A stretch of DNA of 64,000 nucleotides, taken from assembly GCA_937927515.1 (NCBI GenBank), contig CALBDO010000010.1, forward strand, positions 1 through 64,000, read 5' to 3'. Shown in pieces: positions 48,301-56,086 of this stretch (positions are counted from its first letter, which is position 1; each line of letters opens with the position of its first letter). A program made the position numbers and the translations under genes. This stretch comes from Candidatus Kapaibacterium sp. Lineage in GTDB: Bacteria; Bacteroidota; Ignavibacteria; Kapaibacteriales; UBA2268. A model generated the notes under the pieces. That model was not told the origin of the DNA. It ran no database searches and saw only the letters and a list, made by a program, of their open reading frames with translations.

Positions 48301-48452
48301 TTGTTATTGTCGTGGAAATAAACATCAAAGTGTTGTGTTTGTATGTATCGCCAGTTAAATTTTTCGTATTGTACCTTATTCTTTCCAAATTGAGCTAGAA
48401 GAGGAGGAAGCAACATCAAAAACATTAATAAAAACACAAGATGTCGTATCAT
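45342..48452 (-). CDS. Outer-membrane protein: metallopeptidase + beta-propeller + BamA-like barrel
   Basis: A 1036-residue exported protein of three parts. A signal peptide (MIRHLVFLLMFLMLLPPLLA) precedes a peptidase MA-like domain with the zinc motif H133-E-L-V-H137 and a likely third ligand Glu in WMHEGLCEWES near 167. Residues 270-620 form a TolB-type beta-propeller with repeated phrases (GDKVAFIADKDG, EDKIVFSATV, DGKFIYFISNR, DDKFLYFISDE). The last 350 residues resemble a surface-antigen barrel (GSRYYIEFRSVP, FYLGGVDNWINY). GGAGG lies just before the ATG at 48452. The layout suggests a protease-propeller anchored by its own barrel. Confidence 0.8.
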   Translation of the reverse strand: MIRHLVFLLMFLMLLPPLLAQFGKNKVQYEKFNWRYIQTQHFDVYFHDNNKILAVFAGKVAEASLGSIQKTLKYKITQRIPIIVYNSHNQFQQTNVIDMFLPEGIGGVTELFKNRVVVPFEGDYEQFRHVIHHELVHAVINDWFYGGTIQSAVSRGNMIDIPLWMHEGLCEWESIGGLDVSTDVYIRDLTLSENLPDLNYLDGYNAYRGGQTFWWYIVERYGNHKIPELLSKLKSTGSVENAFKSTFNMKLEDFSSEWKRYLKKYYYPDIDKFSYPSDFAIRLTNHKKKGNFYNTSPAISPQGDKVAFIADKDGLFSLFVLDLEKNKETEIVSSFRQQDFEDLNILTPGISWNSSGTKLAISAKFRGEDVLYIVDVNTKKFSRYQLGFKQISSVAWSPVEDKIVFSATVLDKRDLYVYDLKSNTLTQLTSDLFYDDHPIWTNDGKFIYFISNRLDNTELGAEIQASKLWNFDQSKRDVYKIELKTKKIDRITFSSDYRKTGLAISGDDKFLYFISDENGIGNIYRLDIQNNQIQPITNSLSNITHLSHSVVSEDLVFAALTEGGFDLFMIKNPSSVDLKLEKLPLTKFRANQLEALKNGGIERDTLLTFSNENSDTVKVSYGKFRVDFSRQNMITPNKDVNVYSPDFVQRKNFEDTDFVDYEYKLKFTPDLILGNPYYDSFWGFQGLAQMLFSDILGDHQIYLAANLWLDLKNSNIFLQYSYLPNTIDYHFSAFQSSIIFLMKNSLNNYYDNYRLRNYGVSFTSSYPLSIFNRFDLNLTLFNASKENITNYNEESISKTIVYPSVKYVYDDVLYGSFAPVKGSRYYIEFRSVPKIFKNSINFFTLKFDYRKYWDFGYFLKLAIRASGATSFGSNPQRFYLGGVDNWINYEVNSDYLLFQDPEDFAFMELITPLRGWAYSDAVGNHFFSSNIELRFPLFTALLPGPIPILFNDILGVAFCDIGGGWLGDISNFKISPPVVTYTSGRYNVEPNRLLLSLGIGARAWILGLPIKLDVAWRKEYSSWSRPFYLFSISYDF

Positions 48453-48499
48453 TTTTACCTCCAAAAAAAATTAAGACGATTTAAAAATGCTTAATTTTA

Positions 48500-48531
48500 A
48501 ATAAAAAACCCAGAGATTTCTCTCTGGGTTC
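48500..48531 (-). terminator. Rho-independent terminator of the ferredoxin gene
   Basis: AACCCAGAGA and TCTCTGGGTT pair perfectly around a 4-base loop (48507-48530), with a T run on the minus-strand side. It ends the ferredoxin transcript before the large outer-membrane protein gene. Confidence 0.85.
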
Positions 48532-48550
48532 TTTAAAAAGACAGAATCCT

Positions 48551-48769
<219 letters not shown>

Positions 48770-48839
48770 TTATGCCCGAAGGCAAGCAAAATTAAGAAAA
48801 AAATAAAAAATTATAACCAACTACAAGTTGTCATTTTCA

Positions 48840-49763
48840 TTAAAATGTTTTCGATTGAATATAAAATTGTTTTGAGATTTTTTTTGTTATTTCGGTAATC
48901 TCTGAATAATCTTTATTCGTTAAATAACCTCTGATATGCCAAATGAAGGAAAGTTCTTTGTAAAATATCGATTCGAGCAACATGTAAAGTTTCCCTTCAA
49001 ATTTTGAAAGATGCTTTTTACAATAAAGACTTCTTGAACTAACGAACATCGGAACAGAATTCAATGAAAGCCCTATCCTATGCTTTAAGCCTTGTCCCCG
49101 ATAATGAATAACAAAATTTCTTAAATCTATATAAGTTTTGTATCCTTGTTTGCTTAATCTTTTGCATAAATCGACCTCTTCCGAGTAAAAAAAGAAATCT
49201 TCATCAAATCCAGAAACTCTTTTAAATGCTTCCCGACTAACGCAAATTACAGCCCCATCAACATAGTCAACCCGCTTTATTCCTCCAAGTCCCAGCTTCC
49301 ATTTAACTTTCTTAATAGATGAAACAACTATCGAAACAAAAAAAACGTCGGCAATGGCATTAAGTAAGGTATGAAACTTGCCGTACGAATTTTGGTAACC
49401 TTTGTCTGGGTAAACTTGCTGAAAACCAAGTACTCCAAATTGTCCATTTAACTTATTAATGACCATGCGTAAGTGATTGAAAAATTTTTCCGGAAAGATT
49501 ACATCATTATTTGAAATCAATACATAAGGAGAATCCGTTTGAGAAAAAGCAATATTTACAGCTTTGCCATAGCCAGCGTTTTCTTGCAATGAAACCAAAT
49601 GAATTTGAGGATAATTCTGCTTCAAAAAGGAAACTGTACCATCAGAGGAATTATTATCAACAACAATTATTTTCTCTGGGGGTTCTGAATTGTTTAATGC
49701 ACTTTCAATAGCTTGTGCAGTTAATTTTAGATTATTAAACGAAACAATAATCAAATCTACCAT
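48840..49763 (-). CDS. Glycosyltransferase family 2
   Basis: A 307-residue inverting GT-A enzyme. The N-terminus VDLIIVSFNNLKLTAQAIES begins the nucleotide-sugar fold, with VVDNNSSDGTV, the metal-binding DxD-like ISNNDVIFPE near 95 and the acceptor-side GGIKRVDYVDGAVI near 165. The downstream FFFYSEEVDLCKRLSKQGYK is typical of rhamnosyl-type transferases. It probably adds a sugar to an O-antigen or exopolysaccharide; no other cell-surface cluster is adjacent. Confidence 0.87.
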   Translation of the reverse strand: MVDLIIVSFNNLKLTAQAIESALNNSEPPEKIIVVDNNSSDGTVSFLKQNYPQIHLVSLQENAGYGKAVNIAFSQTDSPYVLISNNDVIFPEKFFNHLRMVINKLNGQFGVLGFQQVYPDKGYQNSYGKFHTLLNAIADVFFVSIVVSSIKKVKWKLGLGGIKRVDYVDGAVICVSREAFKRVSGFDEDFFFYSEEVDLCKRLSKQGYKTYIDLRNFVIHYRGQGLKHRIGLSLNSVPMFVSSRSLYCKKHLSKFEGKLYMLLESIFYKELSFIWHIRGYLTNKDYSEITEITKKISKQFYIQSKTF

Positions 49764-49830
49764 ATTTTTTGAGATTTACTATGATAATTAGCGTAAATTA
49801 TTAAATTTGCAAAAAATATTGAGGATATCT

Positions 49831-51114
49831 ATGAAAACATCGAGACGAAACATCATGCAGTTACTTGCTTCTGGAAGCATTCTCATTCCATTCTCTAAGT
49901 TGTTTGGGAATTCCAATGTGAATGATGTTGTCGCACATATTGAAAAGTATTCAAGTAACTTTGCTAACGAAAATGAATTCTGGTATTGGGTGAAACAAGC
50001 TTTCACTGTCTCACCCAATATATTGAATTTAAATAACGGTGGTGTGAGCCCTCAACCCAAGACAGTTCAAGAAGCATTTGTTCGATACAATCAAATATCA
50101 AATGAAGGCCCTGCTTATTTTATGTGGAGAATATTAGACCAAGGTCGAGAACCGCTGCGAAAAAAGCTTGCCGAAATAGCTGGTTGCTCACACGAAGAAA
50201 TTGCTATTAATCGAAATACAACAGAGGGAATGAATACAATCATTTTTGGTTTGGATTTAAAACCAAACGACGAAGTAGTCCTTGCTAAACAAGATTACCC
50301 AAATGTAATTAATGCTTGGAAATTTCGCGAGAAAAGAGACGGTATCAAACTTAATTGGGTGAACTTAAATTTACCATCAGAGGACAAAGATTATCTAATA
50401 GACTCATTTGTTTCGAAATTCTCATCTAAAACTAAAGTGGTAAATCTTACCCATATGATTAATTGGAACGGACAGATTCTACCAGTAAAAGAGATAGCAG
50501 ACGAAGCAAAAAAGCGCGGGATTTTGGTTCTCGTTGATGGAGCTCATACTTTTGCACACATCGACTTCAAAATAACCGATTTGAATTGTGATTTTTTTGC
50601 AACGAGTTTGCATAAATGGTTGTGTGCTCCATTTGGCACCGGTATGCTATATATTCGCAAAGATTTAATCAAGAATATTCCACCATTACATCCGAACGAC
50701 AAACCATACGACAATGATATTAGAAAATTTGAATCTCTTGGAACCCGCTCGTTTCCGGCCGAAATGGCTATCGCCGATGCTATAAACTTCCACTTGTTGA
50801 TTACATCGAAGAGAAAAGAACAAAGACTTCGTCATCTTAAAAACTATTGGGTAGATAAACTAAGAAATGAAAATAACGTCCAGCTTTTGACTCCTATTTC
50901 CGAAAGCTTTTCTTGCGGTTTAGGTTTATTCTTGGTTAAAGACAAAAGACCCGAAGATATTTCGGAATATCTCTTCAACAAACACAAAATTTTTACTGTT
51001 GCAATAAACTGGGAAAATATACAAGGCGTTAGAGTTACTCCACATTTATATACTACCGAAGAAGATTTAGACAGATTTATTCTTGCAGTAAGAGATTATT
51101 TAAAATCAAGTTAA
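49831..51114 (+). CDS. Class V aminotransferase-fold protein with Tat-type signal
   Basis: A 427-residue PLP enzyme of the isopenicillin N epimerase/cysteine desulfurase type. The ATG at 49831 has GAGGATAT upstream. Residues 3-28 look like a twin-arginine signal (SRRNIMQLLASGSILIPFSK), so the enzyme may be folded in the cytoplasm and exported. The PLP fold is seen in NTTEGMNTIIFGL, VDGAHTFAHID and the Schiff-base Lys in TSLHKWLCAPFGTG near 257. The substrate is unknown. The archease gene starts 3 bases after its stop. Confidence 0.8.
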   Translation: MKTSRRNIMQLLASGSILIPFSKLFGNSNVNDVVAHIEKYSSNFANENEFWYWVKQAFTVSPNILNLNNGGVSPQPKTVQEAFVRYNQISNEGPAYFMWRILDQGREPLRKKLAEIAGCSHEEIAINRNTTEGMNTIIFGLDLKPNDEVVLAKQDYPNVINAWKFREKRDGIKLNWVNLNLPSEDKDYLIDSFVSKFSSKTKVVNLTHMINWNGQILPVKEIADEAKKRGILVLVDGAHTFAHIDFKITDLNCDFFATSLHKWLCAPFGTGMLYIRKDLIKNIPPLHPNDKPYDNDIRKFESLGTRSFPAEMAIADAINFHLLITSKRKEQRLRHLKNYWVDKLRNENNVQLLTPISESFSCGLGLFLVKDKRPEDISEYLFNKHKIFTVAINWENIQGVRVTPHLYTTEEDLDRFILAVRDYLKSS

Positions 51115-51117
51115 AAA

Positions 51118-51513
51118 ATGTTTAAAGAAATTCCTCACACAGCAGATGTTGCACTATATGTCGAGTCTACAACATATAAAGGGTTGTTTTATGATGCAGC
51201 ATTAGGGTTAATTGCCATTTCGGATATTGATGTTTCAAATGAAAGTTCTATTTACGAGCTTTTTTATAAAGATAAAGCATATGATAAAGAAACTTTATTT
51301 GTAAATTGGCTTAATTTTATAATTTATCAATTAGATAGCAATTTATATTTATTCGATTCTAAAATATCAATTCATAGAAATTCAATAATTTCAAGATGTT
51401 ATTTTAGGAATTATAAAAAAAGGAATTTATTAATTAAATCTGCTACTTATCATAATTTAAAAATAGTTAAACTTAAAAACCTAATACAAACTTGTATAGT
51501 TTTTGATGTTTAA
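51118..51513 (+). CDS. Archease
   Basis: A 131-residue archease, which activates the RNA ligase RtcB. The N-terminus IPHTADVALYVES is the family signature, and the C-terminus ends SATYHNLKIVKL...CIVFDV, with the metal-binding Asp. It lies between the aminotransferase (3 bases) and rtcB (17 bases). Its DNA is visibly more AT-rich than either neighbour, with many long A/T runs, which suggests a different history or relaxed constraint. Confidence 0.85.
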   Translation: MFKEIPHTADVALYVESTTYKGLFYDAALGLIAISDIDVSNESSIYELFYKDKAYDKETLFVNWLNFIIYQLDSNLYLFDSKISIHRNSIISRCYFRNYKKRNLLIKSATYHNLKIVKLKNLIQTCIVFDV

Positions 51514-51530
51514 TAAAAGCAATAAAATCT

Positions 51531-52961
51531 ATGGAAATCAATAGGATAGATGAATTTATATATGAAATTCCTCTTGATGCTAATAAAAAAATGAATGTTC
51601 CAGCAAGGTTTTTTGCCGACCCAAAACAACTTGACATAATTTCTAAAGATGAAAGCCTAAAGCAACTGGTTAATGTAGCAACGCTCCCTGGAATTATTGG
51701 TTATTCTTTAGCTATGCCAGATATTCATCAGGGTTATGGTTTTCCTATTGGTGGAGTTGCGGCTTTTGATACAGATGATGGAATAATTTCACCCGGTGGA
51801 GTTGGTTACGACATAAATTGTGGCATTCGTTTAAATATAACAAATTGGAATAGAAATGAAATAGCTAAATTTCTAAAAAATATTGTAGAGGATATTTACA
51901 ATTCTATTCCATTGGGCACGGGAAAAGGTTCACTTTTAAAACTGACCAAAAGGCAATTTGAACAACTTGTTGTTAATGGTATAGACTGGGCTATTGAGAA
52001 TGGATATGCAACTGAAAAGGATAAATACCATATTGAAGACCAAGGTCAACTACCTGTGATAGATTTAAGTGGCGTCTCTGAAAAAGCTATCGAAAGAGGC
52101 AACTCGGAAATAGGAAGCCTTGGTTCTGGAAACCACTTCATAGAAATTGGTTATGTATCAACAATTTATGATGAAGATGTAGCTAATAAACTTGGCCTGT
52201 TTAAAAACCAAATTGTTATTTGGATTCATACAGGGTCGAGAGGATATGGCCATCAAATTTGCTCCGATTTTGTACGGGACTATCAAAGTGTATCGAAGAA
52301 ATATGGAATAGAATTAGTAGACCGTGGTCTTGCTTGCGCACCGTTTAATTCTAAAGAAGGGCAAATGTATTACAACGCTATGAATTCTGCTGCAAACTTC
52401 GCATTCGTTAATAGGCAAATAATTGCACAAAAAATCGAAGAAGTCTTTCAAACCTATTCCAGAAAAATCAAACCTTTAAAATTTGAGCTATTGTATGACT
52501 TGGCACATAACATCGCAAAAGTAGAAAAGCACACAGTACAAGGAAAAAATAAAAAGTTGGTTGTACATAGAAAGGGTGCTACCCGTTGTTTGCCCCGAGA
52601 TAAAGTGAGTGGTCCATTTTCATCAATAGGACAACCTGTTTTAGTTCCTGGCTCCATGGGAACAGCTTCTTACGTACTTCTTGGAGATGCTTATGCTTTA
52701 AACTTATCGTTTGGTAGCTCTTGTCACGGGGCTGGGAGAATTCTTAGTCGTTCACAAGCAAAACGTGAAATAAACTCCAAAGAATTGAAAGAAAATCTCG
52801 AAAAGCAAGGAATAATCATCAAAACTCCAAGCATGAGTTCTCTATCCGAAGAGGCACCACAAGCATATAAAGACGTAGAAACAGTCGTTACAGTGGTCCA
52901 AAACTTAAGAATTGCCAATGTGATATCGAAATTGAAGCCACTCGCAGTGATAAAAGGCTAA
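51531..52961 (+). CDS. rtcB: RNA ligase RtcB
   Basis: RtcB joins 2',3'-cyclic-phosphate (or 3'-phosphate) ends to 5'-OH ends of RNA, using GTP and Mn. The 476-residue protein has all key motifs: GVGYDINCGIRL near 84-95 with the metal Cys, GSLGSGNHFIEIG, IHTGSRGYGHQ, HNIAKVEKHTVQGK, and the guanylate-acceptor His in CHGAGRILSRSQAKRE near 400. With archease directly upstream this is a complete RNA-repair pair. A convergent tRNA-Ser gene follows after 12 bases. Confidence 0.95.
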   Translation: MEINRIDEFIYEIPLDANKKMNVPARFFADPKQLDIISKDESLKQLVNVATLPGIIGYSLAMPDIHQGYGFPIGGVAAFDTDDGIISPGGVGYDINCGIRLNITNWNRNEIAKFLKNIVEDIYNSIPLGTGKGSLLKLTKRQFEQLVVNGIDWAIENGYATEKDKYHIEDQGQLPVIDLSGVSEKAIERGNSEIGSLGSGNHFIEIGYVSTIYDEDVANKLGLFKNQIVIWIHTGSRGYGHQICSDFVRDYQSVSKKYGIELVDRGLACAPFNSKEGQMYYNAMNSAANFAFVNRQIIAQKIEEVFQTYSRKIKPLKFELLYDLAHNIAKVEKHTVQGKNKKLVVHRKGATRCLPRDKVSGPFSSIGQPVLVPGSMGTASYVLLGDAYALNLSFGSSCHGAGRILSRSQAKREINSKELKENLEKQGIIIKTPSMSSLSEEAPQAYKDVETVVTVVQNLRIANVISKLKPLAVIKG

Positions 52962-52973
52962 ATGAAATTCTAG

Positions 52974-53062
52974 CGGAGAGGGCGAGATTCGAACTCGCGG
53001 TAGGGTTTTATCCCTACGACGGTTTAGCAAACCGTTGCCTTCAGCCACTCGGCCACCTCTCC
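52974..53062 (-). tRNA. tRNA-Ser (anticodon GCT)
   Basis: On the minus strand the acceptor GGAGAGG pairs with CCTCTCC. The anticodon stem ACGGT/ACCGT holds the loop TTGCTAA, giving anticodon GCT (Ser AGC/AGU codons). A long variable arm with CGTAGGG...CCCTACG marks it as type II. The T-arm contains GAGTTCGAATCTC, and the discriminator is G. No CCA is encoded. Confidence 0.96.
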
Positions 53063-53072
53063 CTTGAAAATG

Positions 53073-53104
53073 CAAAATTATATAAATTTTTATTAAAATC
53101 CAAA
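53073..53104 (-). promoter_or_regulatory. Bacteroidota-type promoter of tRNA-Ser
   Basis: On the minus strand TTTG (53104-53101) is followed after exactly 20 bases by TAATTTTG (53080-53073), an exact match to the consensus TTTG-N19-21-TAnnTTTG. The tRNA begins 11 bases downstream. Confidence 0.7.
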
Positions 53105-53133
53105 TCTAAAAATGAACTAAATATTTTAATTAA

Positions 53134-53165
53134 TTCGGTTTTTTGCAGTTTTTTTATTAATTTTG
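53134..53165 (+). promoter_or_regulatory. Candidate rpmB promoter
   Basis: TTCG (53134-53137) is followed after 20 bases by TAATTTTG (53158-53165). The rpmB start lies 20 bases downstream. The TTCG instead of TTTG is the same substitution as in the gyrA candidate. Confidence 0.4.
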
Positions 53166-53184
53166 TTTTTTTGGGTGAGTAAAT

Positions 53185-53412
53185 ATGTCAAGAGTTTGCA
53201 TAATCACAAAGAAAAAGCCTTTAACTGGAAATAACGTTTCGCACGCTAATAATCGTACTAAAAGAAGGTTTCTACCTAATCTTCAATGGAAAAAGTTTTG
53301 GATACCAGAGCAGAAGCGTTGGATAAGGCTCCGGGTATCTACTCATGCCATCAAGACCATTGACAAGCGCGGTATTTCCTCTGTTCTTAAAGAAGTGGGT
53401 ATTCTAAAATAA
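53185..53412 (+). CDS. rpmB: 50S ribosomal protein L28
   Basis: A 75-residue basic protein of exact L28 length and pattern: [29 protein letters not shown] at the start and [14 protein letters not shown] near the end. It is part of the large ribosomal subunit. It is a single gene with its own promoter-like box and a strong terminator; the usual rpmG partner is not adjacent. Confidence 0.95.
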   Translation: MSRVCIITKKKPLTGNNVSHANNRTKRRFLPNLQWKKFWIPEQKRWIRLRVSTHAIKTIDKRGISSVLKEVGILK

Positions 53413-53438
53413 CTAAATAAAGGAAAATTTACTGCTAT

Positions 53439-53468
53439 AAGCCCGTCAATTTTATGACGGGCTTTTTA
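53439..53468 (+). terminator. Rho-independent terminator of rpmB
   Basis: AAGCCCGTCA (53439-53448) pairs perfectly with TGACGGGCTT (53455-53464) around a six-base loop and is followed by a T run. It separates rpmB from the TPR-lipoprotein/motAB operon. Confidence 0.9.
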
Positions 53469-53515
53469 ATTCCAAAAACTTTTCATAAATTTATAATACT
53501 TAAATTGAGAATCTG

Positions 53516-55207
53516 ATGAAATTTTGTAAAAATTGCATTGTGTTAATATTAACCTCCCTCCTTTTAATCCTATTGTTTACTACTTGTTCAACAGAAAAAA
53601 AAGTAACTGATTATTTCAGTTTCAAAACAAATACTTACGAGCTTTACACAAAAGTGAATAATTTAGATTCCAACACTGTTAAGTACATCAAAAACAAATA
53701 CTTAATCGACTTATTGATAAGTGCAAAAGAAAATGAGAAATTAGAAAATTATCATGAAGCAATAATAGATTTGCTGGAAGCCCTTCGTTACGATACATCT
53801 AAAGTTATATTATTTGCCATTGCCAGAAATTTTTACAATATTGAAAAATACAATCTTGCATTTGATTACGCATTTCAATCTTTTCTATTAGATACAAATT
53901 TCATTCCCACAATCGATTTACTTGCCAGGATACTTTGTATTAAAAGAAAATTCGACCTTGCCGAGTTCTTCGCCAAGAAATTACTGACATTGTGTGGCGA
54001 AAATTTGAGCCAAGATGAAATCGATTTGAACTTAGTCATTTTGGAAGAACTAGATACCACTTATGCAAAATGTATTGACTTCTTGAAGTCAATAAATATT
54101 CCTAAATTAGATTTTGATGTAAAATTTCGTTTGGCGTATTACTATTATCAAAGGAATGACACTTCTGAAGTATTGAATTTACTTGAAAATTTTTTAGACA
54201 ATCCAGTTTATTTCCAAAAGCTGGAATATTCCCATTTACAGTATTATTTCGCAGCATTATTGAATTTAGGGGAATACGAAAAAGCAAAGAATAGATTACG
54301 TCAATTTTCCAAAAAATTTTCCACCTCCGATGCTTTATCACTTGTAGATATTTTTATTCAAAGAATCGACACAACCAACAAGACGTATATAGAATTTGTC
54401 CAAGATTTTGCAAATATGTTGGATACACTCTATCCAAATAATTATCAATTTGAATTTAAACAATTGGAAATATTCTTTAAGATTAATGATACTGCAAATA
54501 CATATAAACTATGTAAAAAAATTTTATGTAAGGAAAACATCGATTTGGAGACACTTATCGAAACGACACTTATACTTTTTTCTGAGTTAAATAAAAAGAA
54601 CGAAGCAATTAAATACTACCAAACTTTTAAGTTGATATTTTCTGAGGAACCAAATTATTATTTTTATCTTGGTTTTTTTTATCTAAACAACAAACAATAC
54701 AATTTGGCGGAGGAAGCTTACATTAGAGCAATTTCTTTGGACTCTGAAGATTATCAATCATATGCTGGACTTGGTTACCTCTATGCAGAATTGGAAGACT
54801 GGGCGAAATCCGACACTTTTTATTTAAAAAGTTTAGAAATATATCCAGATAATCCCAATGTTTTAAACAATTTCGCATACTCCCTCATTCAAAGAGATAC
54901 CAATCTTAGCTATGCATCTTTGTTGGTGGAAAGAGCTTTAGAGATGCAACCCGACGACCCAAATATTCTTGATACTTACGGTTGGTATTTTTATAAAGTC
55001 AGAAATTTTCAAAAGGCAAAAGAGCTAATACAAAAATCCATAGATATAGACTCTACGCGAGCAGAACCTTTTCTCCATTTAAGCTTGATTTTCAAAGCGC
55101 TTGGCGAAGAGTCTAATTATAGGTCATTTCTTGAAAAAGCAATTTCTATCGACCCAAACAACAAAGAAGTATTAGAATATTTAAAAGAGATGGAAAAAAC
55201 AAAGTAA
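53516..55207 (+). CDS. TPR-repeat lipoprotein upstream of motA
   Basis: A 563-residue predicted lipoprotein: a long hydrophobic signal ends at the lipobox FTTC near Cys24. The rest is alpha-helical with TPR units, clearest at the C-terminus (about residues 385-545: YYFYLGFFYLNNKQYNLAEE, YAGLGYLYAELEDWAKSD, ILDTYGWYFYKVRNFQKAKE). TPR arrays serve as protein-binding scaffolds in the envelope. It lies 9 bases before motA on the same strand, so it may help to assemble or anchor the motor, but no motor link is shown beyond position. Confidence 0.7.
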   Translation: MKFCKNCIVLILTSLLLILLFTTCSTEKKVTDYFSFKTNTYELYTKVNNLDSNTVKYIKNKYLIDLLISAKENEKLENYHEAIIDLLEALRYDTSKVILFAIARNFYNIEKYNLAFDYAFQSFLLDTNFIPTIDLLARILCIKRKFDLAEFFAKKLLTLCGENLSQDEIDLNLVILEELDTTYAKCIDFLKSINIPKLDFDVKFRLAYYYYQRNDTSEVLNLLENFLDNPVYFQKLEYSHLQYYFAALLNLGEYEKAKNRLRQFSKKFSTSDALSLVDIFIQRIDTTNKTYIEFVQDFANMLDTLYPNNYQFEFKQLEIFFKINDTANTYKLCKKILCKENIDLETLIETTLILFSELNKKNEAIKYYQTFKLIFSEEPNYYFYLGFFYLNNKQYNLAEEAYIRAISLDSEDYQSYAGLGYLYAELEDWAKSDTFYLKSLEIYPDNPNVLNNFAYSLIQRDTNLSYASLLVERALEMQPDDPNILDTYGWYFYKVRNFQKAKELIQKSIDIDSTRAEPFLHLSLIFKALGEESNYRSFLEKAISIDPNNKEVLEYLKEMEKTK

Positions 55208-55216
55208 AGGTGTAAG

Positions 55217-56071
55217 ATGTTTGTAATTATTGGAACAGTTGTAGTTCTTGTTTCAATTATCGGCGGTTTGATAATAGCCGGTGGCAATCCTCTTGCTCTT
55301 ATTGTACCAGCTGAATATATAATTATTGGTGGAGCTGCCATTGGTTCACTTTTAATCGCCAATCCTTTACCTGTACTTAAAAGAATAATATCGGGTGCTC
55401 TGGGAACAATAAAAGGAGCTAAGGTGAATAAAACTGCTTACATTGAATTGCTTCAATTATTATACGAACTGTTCCAATTTGCCAAAAGAGAAGGCTTAAT
55501 TGCAATCGAATCTCATATTGAAAATCCAGAGCAAAGTTCGATTTTTTCAAAATACCCTACCTTCCTCGCAAACAAAACTGCTGTTGAATTTTTAACCGAT
55601 ACTTTAAAAGTTGTGTTAAGTGGCGGTGTTCCAGCTCACGACCTCGAAGAACTTATGGATATTGATATTGAAAATATACTGGAAGAAGAGCAAGTCCCAG
55701 CACAATCATTGCAAACACTTGCCGAAGCATTTCCGGGGCTCGGAATAGTTGCTGCAGTTATGGGCATAATTGTTACCATGGCTTCTGTTAGTGAAGGAGC
55801 CGAAGCAGTAGGACATCACGTAGCTGCTGCTCTTGTTGGCACATTTCTTGGTGTTTTAATGTGCTATGGAATAATAGGACCCACCGCTTCTATAATGAAT
55901 AAAATTACTCAAAAAGAAATGAAATACCTACAAACTATAAAAGCCGCTTTACTGGCATTTGCAAAAGGGGCGCCTGCTTCGGTTGCAATTGAGTATGGTA
56001 GGCGCTCCATAGACCCAGAAAATAGACCATCCTTCCAAGAAACAGAACAAGCAATAAAACAGGCAAGGTAA
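55217..56071 (+). CDS. motA: Flagellar motor stator protein MotA
   Basis: A 284-residue MotA of the E. coli-like long type. It has four membrane segments: two at the N-terminus (VVLVSIIGGLIIAGG, EYIIIGGAAIGSLLI) and two near the C-terminus (GLGIVAAVMGIIVTMASV, ALVGTFLGVLMCYGIIGPTA). The cytoplasmic loop carries the charged residues that touch FliG, and the P-loop-like PGLGIVAAVMG is conserved. With MotB it forms the ion channel that drives rotation. AAAGGTG precedes its ATG, and motB follows after 15 bases. Confidence 0.95.
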   Translation: MFVIIGTVVVLVSIIGGLIIAGGNPLALIVPAEYIIIGGAAIGSLLIANPLPVLKRIISGALGTIKGAKVNKTAYIELLQLLYELFQFAKREGLIAIESHIENPEQSSIFSKYPTFLANKTAVEFLTDTLKVVLSGGVPAHDLEELMDIDIENILEEEQVPAQSLQTLAEAFPGLGIVAAVMGIIVTMASVSEGAEAVGHHVAAALVGTFLGVLMCYGIIGPTASIMNKITQKEMKYLQTIKAALLAFAKGAPASVAIEYGRRSIDPENRPSFQETEQAIKQAR

Positions 56072-56086
56072 TCGATAGGTGTGCTT

